DNA of 64,000 nt, from NCBI GenBank assembly GCA_963922205.1, contig CAWUHX010000030.1, positions 62,001-126,000 of the forward strand, read 5' to 3'. A program made the translations under genes and the position numbers. Of the stretch, positions 43,842 through 55,154 are shown piece by piece; within the stretch, counting starts at the first letter, position 1; each line of letters opens with the position of its first letter. Below the pieces are notes generated by a model. It was not told the DNA's origin, ran no database searches, and saw only the letters and a list, made by a program, of their open reading frames with translations. Source of the DNA: Romanomermis culicivorax (Eukaryota; Nematoda; Enoplea; Mermithida; Mermithidae).

Positions 43842-44260
43842 AGGGTTTTTCAGCACTCCCATTAACATTAGTGCTAATGAAAAAATACTTAATTAGTACA
43901 GTTAGCACGGTGACCAGGGTTTTTCCGCACGCCCTCATCCGCAACGTACAGAAATGAGCCAAAATTTTTTCCGCACATAAAAATTTTTTCCGTTCGAAGT
44001 CGAAATCATCTGAAAGATGTTTAAAATGAACGAAAATTGTACAAATTGCTCACTCTAAAATCAATAAATCCGCTTAATTTCATCGAAAAAACCGCTAGTT
44101 TTCCTGTATTTCATTCGATTCGCGTCAGTTTTAGGCTTTTAAAACCCAATTTTCTGTGTTTCGGATAGAAAATGAAAAAGTTAACATGAGTAAAGCGACT
44201 TGTTCGGCGTGCAGCGCCGAAATTTTTTTCTAAATTTTGAGATTCTAAAACGCTAGAAAA
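43842..44260. repeat. Stacked group VI termini and group I-like piece
   Basis: CAGGGTTTTTCAGCACTCCC with several GTGCTAA/TTAGCAC words (43847-43913) is followed at once by CCAGGGTTTTTCCGCACGCC with CCGCA words (43918-43990). These are two left ends of different subtypes in a row. 44040-44260 repeats sequence of 31260-31500 around GTTCGGCGTGCAGCGCCGAA. Confidence 0.55.
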
Positions 44261-44637
44261 TAAGATAAGATGAGATAATTTATTAATTACGAAAGTTGAT
44301 GTTAATACAATACAAAATAACGGAAAAGTGTAACGGCTAAATATAATTAGCAAATTAAGTTACAACTCATCAAAAAATTCAAAACGCATTTTACGTATTT
44401 TGTTTAAAAAAATTTTTACATTGCTAGAAGACACCGTATCAAAGAAAAAGAATTCCGTGTTTTAACAACACGATTACAAAAGTCATATTTGAAAACATCA
44501 CGATGAAATTTATAAAGCTCTAATTTGAACGAACGTAAGTGAAAAATTGTTGAAAAGGTAAAATATTAAAGCGTATTATATCATAGGATCAAAGCGATGG
44601 CGTCGGAGATCAAGAGCTTCAAGGTTCAAGATGTTTA

Positions 44638-45155
44638 GACGCTCAAGATATACGATATATTGTTGTTAGATCTGAGTAACTTTTTTGTAAATCTCCGCTG
44701 AACATTTACAATTTTGCTGATATCAGATTGTAAGTTTGGATTCCATACAACTGTAGAATATTCAAGTATAGGACGAACATATGTGATAAAAGCCTTTATT
44801 GATAATTTTTTATCTCTGTATGTGAAGCTGCGCAATATTTGTGAGAGAGTGTCAGTAATTATGATTCTAAGATCTTTTACTTGACTAACTTTAGGTAAAG
44901 TTGAATCTTCCAATGAGTAAATTTGTTTACGGTTATTTTTCCCAAGGTGTAAGACGTTACTCTTATTTTTGGCTACGGACAATCGATTTCCCACTCAATT
45001 ACTTTATTCAAATCATTTTGCAGTTGACCAAAGTTTACTGCTCTGTTAAAAATTTTTAGATCGTCGGCAAAGAGTACAAGATCACTTTGATATTCCAAGG
45101 TACACAAGTGATTTATAAACATCAAAAAGAGAGTAGGACCAACATGCATGCGCAT
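44638..45155 (-). pseudogene. LINE reverse transcriptase fragment
   Basis: Two overlapping minus frames carry LFADDLKIFNRAV (the catalytic FADD box) and, after a frameshift, a thumb-like region: KSNVLHLGKNNRK, SQVKDLRIIITDTLS, AFITYVRPILEYSTVVWNP, then VNVQRRFTKKLL. This is the order seen in Jockey/CR1-type non-LTR retrotransposons. The 5' part ends just before the usual PQGSVLGP box (here damaged to MRMHVGPTLF). It is truncated at both ends and frameshifted. Confidence 0.8.
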
Positions 45156-45539
45156 GGTACCAGTTTCAGGTCGGGGATAAATCCCAAAATCGTTAGTAGT
45201 AAATTTTTTTTATAATTTACAATTTATTTAGGATACCAACATGATGTTCAGTTATTTCTACTGACTGGCACATTTAATGCTCAGTGTGAATATAGATTTG
45301 TCAATAATGGAGTTGTCTGTTTATTAGACAACCACAAAAAACTTGTAAACCACTCATACATGTACACAGGGTTATGGGCAGGGTATTGATTTACCCTATC
45401 CTAAAAAATTTGGCAGAAGTTTACTATAGGCCAAAAATTTGGCAAAAGTTTACTATTGGTCAGAAATTTGGCAAAGTAAAAGACAACAAACTAAAGGGAT
45501 TAGATTTGAAAAAAGATCAATTTAATACACAGTTTATTT

Positions 45540-45700
45540 TAAATTTTATAACGCATAGAAATACATCTCCAGACAGGAAACTCTATAACCTAATCAAAAT
45601 GACAGTCAGGCTTTAAGTTGCATTGTGCAACTTGGTAGGAAAAATTTGGTTGCATAGTCCTAAATTTGGTTGATGTGTGCGAGAAAACCCTGCTAGTAAG
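45540..45700 (+). repeat. Group VI end, GTTGCAC subtype
   Basis: Matches 34270-34429: CAGACAGGAAACTCTATAAC, then TTGCATTGTGCAACTTGG and a GTGTGCGAGAAAACCCTG terminus. The left end is not resolved. Confidence 0.6.
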
Positions 45701-46179
45701 CAGCTAAAAATCATCTTGAAGTCAACGATGTTTCATAAATTTGGGCAAAACAACAAAATTCGTGAATTACGTCGCGAAGAGCCGAAACTTTTTTGGAGTT
45801 TTGATACTAGAACGCTGGAAAATGAATCTTTCCGACATTATTCCCTTAATAAGTGGTTTAGTTTTTCATTCAATCCAGTCATTTTTCATAGTCGGACAAA
45901 ATGCAAAAAAATTTTATTTAAAGCATGCCACTTAATTTATAAAATCGGAAAGGCAACCGAAAATTTAGATTATTAATGTGCGAAGTGAAGTCGACATGCT
46001 TACGGTCGCACCTTAGTTGGATTGTAGCAAACAATGTTCAAAATAATCAAAATTTTGCAAAAAAATAAAAATTTGAGATTTTGATGCATTTCGTTTTGGA
46101 TCACAAATCGTTTCCATGATTAGTTTTCTTACACACTGACGTGATTAGATAAAAATAGGGTGGGCACGATTTTCAAGTT

Positions 46180-46375
46180 TAGTCAGTGCGGTAATATAGT
46201 TTTAATCGATGTTTCTATCAAACTTTTGGCATAAAACTTTTTCGAAGTTTTCAGTATTTTTCGAGAGAGAAAATTTTTTTGTGTTATTGGCACACATTTT
46301 TTTAGCTTCCTGTGCCAATTAGCGCAAATGTCCGTACACAAAAAACGCTGGTCCGTGCACAAAAAACACTGATAT
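46180..46375 (-). repeat. Group II right end with doubled terminus
   Basis: GTGCCAATTAGCGCAAATGT, then GTCCGTACACAAAAAACGCT(G) is followed at once by GTCCGTGCACAAAAAACACT(G). The last 21 bp of the terminus are thus duplicated in tandem with two differences. Upstream sequence (GTTTCTATCAAACTTTTGGC) is group II interior. Confidence 0.6.
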
Positions 46376-46512
46376 GGTGGCATTTTTAAGGGGAAAAAAT
46401 GACGCGGTAAAAATTGCGAAAAAATTTTGGACCTCTTTCGTCAAGTGGCAAAAAGGTCTTGCGGAAAAAAGTGGCCGGTACTGGCGTGGGAATACTGACG
46501 CGTCGGGCAGGA

Positions 46513-46980
46513 TTTTTTTGCACAGGCCAGGTTGCAATGTGCAAGTTGGGGAAAAATTTTGGTTGCACAAACAAATTTTTGGCTGCTCACTCTAAAATCG
46601 ATAAATTTCCTTAAATTTATTGGAAAAACATCAAAAGTTGGTTTTCCTGTATATCATTCGGTTCGTGTCAGTTTTAGGTTTTTAAACCCCAATTTCCTGA
46701 GTTTTGGAGAGAAAAATAAAAAGGTTGGTCAGGGATCCTACACAACGTGGGAAACTCTGGGGATTTTTTTCAGCACCTGGGAAACTCAGGGGATTTTCTT
46801 CTTGGGCCGCAAGTTCATATAAAAGGCCCAAATGTAAGGAAAGTGCAAGTTGGAAATTTATTTGATCCAGAATTTTCTTTATTCCTTCTACTTTATTATT
46901 GCATTTGTAGTTTTCGTTGTTTTTTCGGAATAAAATTTTCTTGTATTTTCTCGTTCTTAATTTTTTAAACCGCAAATTAT
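46513..46980. repeat. Group VI GTTGCAC-type left end and flanking repeats
   Basis: GCACAGGCCAGGTTGCAATG followed by GTTGCACAAACAAATTTTTG is the inverse of the end at 50780-50870. From 46735 a tandem of ACCTGGGAAACTCAGGGGAT (twice, slightly diverged) occurs. No gene recognised. Confidence 0.45.
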
Positions 46981-47258
46981 TAATATATTGTTAGGATACT
47001 TACTTTCTAACTGTTGCACGCCATGTTTTTTAAGTTTTTTTGATAAATGAATCAGGCTTTGAACAGATTCTAATTTTTAATATGGCTAAATCAAGTTGTA
47101 CGTTTCAAATGGATTGGATAAATCCAAGTAGCGAACCAGAATGGGTTGCAGTCAGTTAGCAGTAACCCGTACAATATGCCGCAAAATATTTAGCTTCAGC
47201 AATTTGGGCTGACAAGCTGTTAAGAGTCATTGTATTTGAACAAGCTATACTTCACAAC

Positions 47259-47402
47259 CAGGGCCGTGCGCAGAATTTTTTCATGGGGGGCGGACTACAT
47301 TTTTTTACTGAATAGCCCCAGAAAATGTTGATTTTACATACGCGATACACTGTGTGCATGCTACATCGATGGGGGCCGCCGCCCCCCTTGTGCACGGCCC
47401 CG
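47259..47402 (+). mobile_element. Minimal group IV MITE (144 bp), perfect TSD
   Basis: Starts CAGGGCCGTGCGCAGAATTT and ends CTTGTGCACGGCCCCG, with TTCACAAC on both sides (47251-47258, 47403-47410). It lacks the group I-like insert carried by the 985-bp group IV copies, so it shows the simple ancestral form. Confidence 0.92.
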
Positions 47403-47716
47403 TTCACAACATAATATGTACAACAGGTTTTGGCGCGCTTAAAGTTCTACCGGCAACGTCAGAATTAAGAAAGCTTGCCTTCAAGACAGAATGCCAATTA
47501 TTTATTACCACATTGCTTCAAAAGCTAATCGAACGCTGTCCCTTGAAATACAAATTTGTAAGAGTTCTTATAGCACCCTAGTACATGCTTCTTCAATTTT
47601 GACATCATCTACGATGGCTGACGATCGGATGAGCATATGTTTACAAACTCTCCACAAACAGAATTACTTCTACGATGGCTGATGAGGCCCATGATCAATT
47701 TAACTTGTTATCTAAC

Positions 47717-48822
47717 CAGGGTTTTTTTTACCTACGAGTCACAAGCCAAGTGGCTTGCTGACCTAAAATTTTACAAGCCATTCCAAATTTTTGCAAGCCA
47801 ATTTTATAATCAGTATACGTGAATAAATTCCAATGCTAGGTTATTTTTTAAAGAAATTTTGAGCATCACGGCAATCGATCCAAAAAGAGATGTCATTCAA
47901 CATTTATTCAATAACATTTTATAGCGTCGTTAATTCATTAAAATTCAGAAAACATTTTAAATTTTTGAGTTTAATCGAAGTCTAATCTACAAGCATTGTG
48001 GAAAAAATTTTCCAGCAAACTATCCAAGAATATAATGACTATGAATTACATGAGAAATCGACGGTTAAGTCCTCTATGATGACAAGTGAGAGCCCAAAAA
48101 AGCTATTAATCTTTCCTGCCTGAAACGCCGGAAAATTTTTTTGGGTATTGACATTCTGCGATGCTGGAAAATCAATTTTCTAACCACTTATTTGAAGAAT
48201 TAGTTTCGAATTTTCTGTTTAAAGGTCGTAATTTCTGGAATTTTATGTTTGAAAAATTTTTAAACTATTAATTTATTCACACACTCTAATGAACTTGGCC
48301 AAAAAGATATAAGTAAGAACAGTAGAAATTTCCGAAAACTACTTCCATGAAGCTTTTGGATTGATTTTACGTTAAGAAAGGAATAATCACTTCAAAAAGT
48401 TTACAGACTTGACGTATTGATCTTTCTCAAAAAATGTGTCAAGGGAAAAATGTGAATCTTCATTAAATATCAAGATGAAATATTGAAGATTACCAATTAA
48501 AACATGAGACAATACATTTAAGATGATTGAAACTATTGAAGATTAAATGATAAATGAAGGTAGACATGTTAGAAGCAGCGCCTGAGCTTAGGAAATAAAT
48601 AGTAATGCTTATTTAAGTTATAACCGGCGCGAAGCCCCGGAAAATTTTGAGATTATGACCTTCTAAAATGCACCAAAATGCATCTTTTCTGTATCCGATA
48701 TGATCAAACACATGACTAAAAAAATTCTGACAAGCCATTCTGGCTTGTTGGACTAAAATTCTACAAGCCATTTTGTCAGTCCAACAAGCCATGGCTTGTA
48801 AAATGCTAAAAAAACTATATGT
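47717..48822 (+). mobile_element. Group VI element, AAGCC/GGCTT subtype, with group I core
   Basis: Left tip CAGGGTTTTTTTTACC followed by CACAAGCCAAGTGGCTTG; right end ACAAGCCATGGCTTGTAAAA then AAAAAAACTATATG. Flanks TATCTAAC and TTTCTAAC match at 7 of 8. Between the CAAGCC-rich ends stands a complete group I core with both palindromes. The second copy, inverted, is at 60928-62018. Confidence 0.83.
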
Positions 48823-49416
48823 TTTCTAACATTAAATCGTTCAAAGAAGCGGCCGAAAACTTTGATGGAATTACAGATAGATTAGATATTTTTTGGTTTG
48901 AATGAGCGACAAAAAACAAATTCCACGAGTTGGTGCACGTTGTCAAAATGTTGTTGATAGTGTCACACGGTAACACCACTGTTGAAAGCGGTTTTAGTAT
49001 CAACAAGGACTCATTGGTAGAAAATTTGCGACAGCAGTCACTCTTCAATCAGCGCTTAGTGTATGACTACATAAGGTCGGAGGGCGGTTTGTTAAAAGTA
49101 GTTATTTTTGATTTTTTAAATTAAGTTTTATATCTTTGCTGCTTATAAATTGTTGAACAGCAGTAAAAAACTTGATTAAAATGTTAATAATAATCCAAAA
49201 TTTTTTTCCTCATTCCAAATTTTTTTTTTCAAAAAACCCCATTTGAGCAAAAAATAAGATAAAGAATAATAATAATAATACCCGCCGGAAAATTTTGAGA
49301 TTTTGACGTCCTCAAAAGACCCCATTTGAGGAAAAAAACGGTGCTGAAAATTCCTTAAATTCACTGAAAAATCGAACCTTCTGTCTGGGAAATAGGTGGG
49401 AAGATTCCTTTTTCAG

Positions 49417-50617
49417 CATATCTGTAAGAGGTCCGACCAGTTGGGGGGGGGGGGTAAATCCGAAATTTTGGGTGAGGGGTCGAAAAAAGTCGAAATTTTT
49501 CCCCAAAGAGGCCAAAAACATACACTTTTTGCCAATTTTTTCTGATTTTTTTGCAAACTGGGGGGGGGGGTTGGATACATGGCCGTGCGCAAGGGGGGCG
49601 GGGGGGCGGCCGCCCCCCCCCCCATTGAAGCAGTAACTCTAAACCGAAAACATGCGTTTTGGTGGACTTTAAAAGGTCAAAATCTCAAAATTTTCCGGCG
49701 CTTCGCGCCGGTCATGGGTATAATTATAACTATATTCTATCAGGCGCGGCCGTTAGCATATCTACTTCGACTTACTAATTAATGATCAACAGTTTCTATC
49801 AATCAGGTTAGCTCGTTTCATTTTCTAATCGTTTACAGTCAATTATGTCGCCGAAAATAGAGATTTTTCATCAAGTCTCTCAATTTTTTCTCTCGATGAT
49901 TGGAATTTTTTTAACGCTTGCAATCTGAACTTTTGCGTTTATTGAAGGTGGAAATTGAAGACATTACTCTAGAACGCGATTTCAAAACATTTGTTCACGA
50001 ATTATCTGATGGAGAGATTTCTTTTTCAGCGTTTTAGAATACAAAAACTCGAAAATTTTTCCGGCGCTACGCGCCGGAATGGGAGGCAAATTACGCTTCA
50101 TCAGTCTGATTTTAATTTATCTCCCAACGTTATGAAAGTTCATTTTCCAGCGTTTTAGGAAGTGAAAATCAAAAAATTTTTCCGGCGCTCGGCGCCGGAC
50201 CATTCTATAGAACGCCATATTCTTCATGAGCTCATTTTGACTAACATAACCAGAATTTTCTCAATTTTTTTCCTCATTTTTGCAGGTTTCTGACTACAAA
50301 TACAACAAAATGCTTGGGTATGCTCCTAAAATGCATAAAAAAGCATCCGTAGCCACATTATAAGCGTTTTTCAAAATGTGGAAAATTTTTGGAAAATGAG
50401 GAAAAAAATTTTGGGTCCGGTTCTCATGTGGAAAAAATCTTAGAGGAAAAAAACGGTGATGCACACAGTATATCCGCGTAAGATCAACATTTTCTGGGGC
50501 TATTCAGTGAAAAAATCTAGTCCGCCACCCCCCATGAAAAAATCCTGCGCACGGCCCTGGTTGGATATGTATGGTTGGCTAAGTTGAGGGTGTCCCCCCC
50601 CCAAATTACAGGTTATG
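49417..50617 (+). mobile_element. Group III element split by group IV
   Basis: Starts CATATCTGTAAGAGGTCCGA and ends AAATTACAGGTTATG. Flanks TTTTTCAG (49409-49416) and TTTTCCAG (50618-50625) match at 7 of 8. The interior is interrupted at GTTGGATA by 49578-50559. Confidence 0.82.
49578..50559 (-). mobile_element. Group IV composite element (982 bp), perfect TSD
   Basis: Ends CATGGCCGTGCGCAAGGGGG and CCTGCGCACGGCCCTG, GTTGGATA on both sides (49570-49577, 50560-50567). Collinear in reverse with 18006-18990 over its whole length, including the internal CACCG/CGGTG tip at about 50448 and three GCGC palindromes. Confidence 0.9.
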
Positions 50618-51350
50618 TTTTCCAGTGTTCTAGAATTTTGGAATTCAGAAAAAATTTTCGGCGCTGTGCGCCGAACAAATTACTCTAATATAGTCATATT
50701 AATCTTTTGATTTTCTCTCCATAACTCAGAAAATTGGGTTTCGAATGCCTAAAACCGACGCGGATCGAATGATATCGATTTTAGAGTGAGCAACTAAAAA
50801 TTTATCTGTGCAACTAAAATTTTGCCCCGTGTTGCACATTGCAATCTGGCCTGTGCAAAAAAACCCTGTCCTGAAATCATTCGCATTCGGGTCAAATATA
50901 CGAATAGAAAATATTATATTCGTTGACTAGGCGCGAGGCGCCGGAAAATTTTTGCATTTTTAACCCCTAAAACGTCTAAAAATCAAGGAAAGTTGATGTT
51001 TGACCAGCCAAAAATTTTGTGCCAATTGGCACAAACGCTTAAAATTTTTTGTGCCATCCCAAATTTTTTTCTGCCAAAAACCATGTTTTGGCACCAGAAA
51101 AAAAGCATGTCAGAATGCTTTAAAAAGCTCAAAAACACTTAAATATAAAGCGTTTGTGAGCATTTTCAAGCCAAAAAAAACGACGATTTAAAGACGAAAA
51201 AAAATTTTTGCACATATGGAAAAAAAATTTGATTTGACCCCTTTCCACATTTGTGGAAAAAAGTTCGTGGAAAAAAACAATGCACAGATATCGCTCCGCA
51301 AATGCATTGTGCGCCATATAGCATTAGGGAGCGAGATCTGTCTTCAATTT
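50618..51350. repeat. Mixed group VI, II and I fragments
   Basis: 50640-50870 is a group VI GTTGCAC-type end closing with GTGCAAAAAAACCCTG. 50885-51110 is a group II right half (GGCGCGAGGCGCCGG palindrome, GTGCCAATTGGCACAAACGC). 51115-51285 is a group I CCAC/GTGG end (TTTCCACATTTGTGGAAAAA). All are incomplete. Confidence 0.6.
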
Positions 51351-51424
51351 GATTGGTGGAAAAATTTCATACCTTCAATTTGATTGGTCGAAAAGTTGTA
51401 GTCTACTCCTTCCTAACCGTGAGT

Positions 51425-51551
51425 CCAAGCCTAAGCCTAAGCCTAAGCCTAAGCGTAGGCCTAAGCCTAAACCTAAGACTAAACCTAATCCTAAGCCTCA
51501 GCCTAAGCGTAAACCTAAGCCTAAGCCTAAGCCTGAGTCTAAGCCTAAGCC
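51425..51551. repeat. Interstitial (TTAGGC)n-like array
   Basis: About 21 hexamers of CCTAAG, read on the minus strand as TTAGGC, with scattered substitutions (for example CCTAAA, CGTAGG). This is the nematode telomeric hexamer. A further two perfect units stand at 51964-51978. The open frames across the array are by-products of the repeat. Confidence 0.85.
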
Positions 51552-51689
51552 AGGAAATTTGCCAAAAACAACTGTAAAAATCAATAAATTTTTTCGACCA
51601 ATCAAAATGACGACAGATCAGCGCTTTTTTTTTGTGCACCGACATTTGCGCCAATTGGCACAAGAGGCCAAAAAAATTGGGAATTTTTA

Positions 51690-52021
51690 GGGATGGCGGT
51701 GGCCACGCCGAAATTTCTCTGACGCCAGTTTTTGGGAGTTTTCATGATGAAGGGAAGAAAGAACAAGTGAAATTATGCATGGGAAAAGCGCCAAAGCGAA
51801 GTTATGGGAAAAAATTTGCATCACTTATGCAATGATGTCCTCATATTCGTCCACCTTTTCTTCTTCATCGTTCTTCAAATTATTCATTTGGAAGAGCCTC
51901 AAAGGCGCTGCGCCTCAACAGCGCTGCTTAGGGTACAGTAGCTGCGGGCGCAGCTGCTGTACCCTAAGCCTAAGCCTAAGGAAAATTTTAAAGGTAGGGT
52001 AAATTCGGCGGCCACTGCCAC
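51690..52021. mobile_element. Insert with GGTGGCC inverted ends
   Basis: Left end AGGGATGGCGGTGGCCACGC and right end GGCGGCCACTGCCACCCCT are inverted repeats. It carries the 51927-51968 hairpin and two TTAGGC units. It lies in a group II AAATTGG/TGCC context (AAATTGG on both sides). Confidence 0.55.
51927..51968. repeat. 20-bp arm hairpin with 2-nt loop, next to TTAGGC units
   Basis: CTTAGGGTACAGTAGCTGCG, GG, CGCAGCTGCTGTACCCTAAG. Nineteen of 20 positions pair and the other is G-T. A loop of two bases suggests a former palindrome or fold-back repair junction rather than a microRNA. It is immediately followed by CCTAAGCCTAAG. Confidence 0.75.
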
Positions 52022-53189
52022 CCCTAAATTGGTGCCAGTGGCACAAAAAAAATTTTTCTACTATAAAAATACTGAAAACTACAGAAAATTTTTAGGCCAA
52101 AAGCTTGATAAAAAGTTAACGTTTAACGCATTAATGTTTTGTAAAAATCCTGCCCAACCTATTTTTCAGCTGACTATGTCAGTGAGATAAGAAAATACTG
52201 TGAAAGAATATAGTTGACGACGTTTCAAAAAGAAATAGTATGCTGAGAAAATTTAAATAACTCTAGAATTGTTCAAGAAGTTCAAATTGATTCAATTTTC
52301 AACTATAAATAAGGTAAAGTGGGAATGTGGGATGACTTTCTCGCTTCGCTTCGCTTCACAATCACTGTTTTTTTTCCACGAACTTTTTTCCACAAATGTG
52401 GGAAGGGGTCAAATTTTTTTCCACATGTGGAAAAAAATTTTTTCGTCTTAAAATCCTCGTTTTTTGGCTTAAAATGCTCACAGACGCTTTATCGCACTGT
52501 TTTTGAGCTTTTTTAAGCCTTCCGGTGTTTTTAGAGAAGTTAATTCATTAAAATTGGAGAAAAAATTGAAATGTTCGACTTTAAAGCCTAATCTACAAGC
52601 ATTGTTGAACAAATTTTCTAGCAAACTATCCAAGAGCATAATTGACTTGAATTACACAAAAAATCAATGGTCAAGACCTCTATGATGACAAGTGAAAGCC
52701 CAAAAAAGATGGTATTCTTTCCGGCGCGAAGCGCCGGAAAATTTTTTGGTTATATTGACATTCTGGGATGCTGGAAAATCAATTTTCCGAACATTTATTT
52801 CAAGAATTAGATTCCAATTTTGTATTCAAGAGTCGTAATTTCTAGAATTCTACAGGGTATAAATTTCCGAAAGATATTTCCATGAAGCTTCTGAATTGAT
52901 TTTAAGTTAGCAAAGAAATAATCGCATCATAAATCATAGAGACTTGACGTGTATTGATCTTTCTCAAAAGGAAAAAATGCGAATTTTCATTAAATATTAT
53001 GATAAAATGTTGAAGATTACCAATTAAAACATGAGATCCTACGTTTAAGATGATGAAAACTATTATAGATTAAGTGATAAATGAAGGTAGACATGATAAA
53101 AGCCGCGCCTGAGCTACTTAATGAATGATGATGATTATTAAAGTTATAACCGGCGCGAAGCGCCGGAAAATTTTGAGATTTGGACCTCC

Positions 53190-55008
53190 CAGCGTTTTTT
53201 TTTGTGCACGGACATTTGTGCCAATTGGCACAAGAGCACTGTTTTTTTTTTTCCACATTTGCACTATAATGTGGAAAAAAAATCTGGAATGTGGAAAAAA
53301 TTTTTGAGGTCTTTCCACAAATGTGGAAGAAAAATTTGGGGTTTTCATATTGAAAAGATGCATTTTGGTGCATTTTAGGAGGTCCAAATCTCAAAATTTT
53401 CCGGCGCTACGCGCCGGTTATAATTTTAATAATCATCATCATTCATTAAGTAGCTCAGGCGCGGCTTTTATCATGTCTACCTTCATTTATCACTTAATTT
53501 ATAATAGTTTTTATCATCTTAAACGTAGTATCTCATGTTTTAATTGGTAATCTTCAACATTTTATCATAATATTTAATGAAGATTGGAATTTTTTCCTTT
53601 TGAGAAAGATCAATACACGTCAAGTCTCTATGATTTATGATGCGATTATTTGTTTTCTAACTTAAAATCAATTCAAAAGCTTCATGGAAATATCTTTAGG
53701 AAATTTATACTTTGTAAAATTCTCGAAATTACGACTCTTGAACACAAAATTGGAATCTAATTCTTGAAATAAATGTTCGGAAAATTGATTTTCCAGCATC
53801 CCAGAATGTCAATATACCCAAAAAATTTTCCGGCGCTTCGCGCCGGAAAGAATACCATCTTTTTTGGGCTTTCACTTGTCATCATAGAGGACTTGACCAT
53901 TGATTTCTTGTGTAATTCAAGTCAATTATGCTCTTGGATAGTTTGATAGAAAATTTGTTCAACAATGCTTGTAGATTAGGCTTTAAAGTCGAACATTTCA
54001 ATTTTTCCTCCAATTTTAATGAATTAACTTCTCTAAAAACACCGGAAGGCTTGAAAAAGCTCAAAAACAGTGCGATAAAGCGTCTGTGAGCATTCTAAGC
54101 CGAAAAACGAGGATTTTAGGACGAAAAAAATTTTTTTCCACATGTGGAAAAAAAATTTGACCCCTTTCCACATTTGTGGAAAAAAGTTCGTGGAAAAAAA
54201 AAACAGTGCACAAGAGGCCAAAAAAATTTGTGCCAATGGCACAAAAAAATTTTTTCACCAGAAAGATAACTGAAAACTGCGGAAAAGTTTTAGGCCAAAA
54301 GTTTGATAAAAAGTTAACGTTTAACGCATTAATTTTTGTAAAAATCGTGCCCAACTTATTTTCCAGCCAACCATGTCAGTGAGACAAGAATAAACTGTGC
54401 AACAAAATTGTTCACGAAAACCCAAAGAATGGAATGCTGAGAAAATTTAAATAGCTCTAGAATTCTTCAGGAAGTTCAAATTGATTCAATTTTCGACTAC
54501 GAATATCTATGTATGTATACTTAACAACAATGTAAAGACTCGAGAAAATAAAAAGAAAGTCGAAAATTGTGTAAATTTTCGATCCAAACATTGTACTATT
54601 ATCAACGATATCGGTTTTTCTATTTGAATCAATCAAACACAGAAAGTAAGAATTCCAGTTTTAAATCAGAATCTGACTGAATTCGCAGAGAATATTCAGA
54701 ATTTCTTTTAACTCATGAGTTTTGACAGCCTGTAAAGTTTGCTGCAACAATACTAATACACTGTTCGAAGAGAAATCGTTCGCGTTCAGGTCAAATATAC
54801 GAATAGGAAATATTATATCCATTGACTCGGCGCGAAGCGCCGGAAAATTTTTGCATTTTCAGGTTCTAAAACGTCTAGAAATCAAGAAAATTTAATGTTT
54901 GACCAGCCAAAATTTTTGTGCCAATTTGCACAAACGCTCAAAATTTTTTGTGCCATTCCGAATTTTCTTTTGCCAAAAACCATGTTTTGGCACAAAAAAA
55001 ACACTGTG
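53190..55008 (+). mobile_element. Group II element nested in group I, itself interrupted
   Basis: Left tip CAGCGTTTTTTTTTGTGCAC; right tip GGCACAAAAAAAACACTG. GGACCTCC stands before and after (53182-53189, 55009-55016). Interior palindrome CGGCGCGAAGCGCCGG at about 54829. Opened at CACAAGAG by 53237-54208. Confidence 0.83.
53237..54208 (-). mobile_element. Group I element (972 bp), CCAC/GTGG, inverted against its host's host
   Basis: Left tip CACTGTTTTTTTTTTTCCAC, right tip GTGGAAAAAAAAAACAGTG, CACAAGAG on both sides (53229-53236, 54209-54216). Nearly the same sequence as the outer element 52363-53189 but in the opposite direction, so together they form a long inverted repeat. Confidence 0.9.
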
Positions 55009-55154
55009 GGACCTCCTAAAATGCACCAAAATGCATCTTTTCAATATGAAAGCCCCAAATTTTTCTTCCAGATTCGTGGAAAGACCTCAAAAATTTTTTC
55101 CACATTCCAGATTTTTTTTCCACATTATAGAGCAAATGTGGAAAAAAAACAGTG

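Larger units (their letters stand above)
47082..49124 (+). pseudogene. Decayed hAT-type transposase, split by two MITEs
   Basis: Starts MAKSSCTFQMDWINPSSEPE (47082), the Cys-Trp pattern of the N-terminal zinc finger seen in some hAT-like transposases. Then a frame at 47424-47580 has RKLAFKTECQLFITTLLQKL followed by ERCPLKYKFVR. The C-terminus at 48930-49120 has LLIVSHGNTTVESGFSINKD and LVENLRQQSLFNQR, the dimerisation block with the SHGN-VE-GFS motif. Stops and two insertions (47259-47402, 47717-48822) show it is dead. Confidence 0.7.
51619..52310 (+). mobile_element. Group II left end with an inner insertion
   Basis: Left tip CAGCGCTTTTTTTTTGTGCA and GCCAATTGGCACAAGAGGCC; group II interior resumes at 52023 (GGTGCCAGTGGCACAAAAAA) and breaks off near 52310. 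The middle, about 51682-52020, is a different insert with inverted ends AGGGATGGCGGTGGCC and GGCCACTGCCACCCCT. Confidence 0.65.
52363..55154 (+). mobile_element. Group I element, CCAC/GTGG subtype, interrupted
   Basis: Left tip CACTGTTTTTTTTCCACG, right tip GTGGAAAAAAAACAGTG. Words TTTCCACAAATGTGG recur at both ends. Palindromes CCGGCGCGAAGCGCCGG lie at about 52721 and 53149. Flanks TTCACAAT and TTCAACAA are only similar. The element is opened at GGACCTCC by a group II element (53190-55008). Confidence 0.8.

Noticed and set aside
51349..51690. Plus-strand ORF of Lys-Pro repeats and minus-strand Leu-Arg repeats
   Set aside because: Both are translations of the degenerate TTAGGC array; a hexamer repeat is open in all frames. 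No start context or splice sites.
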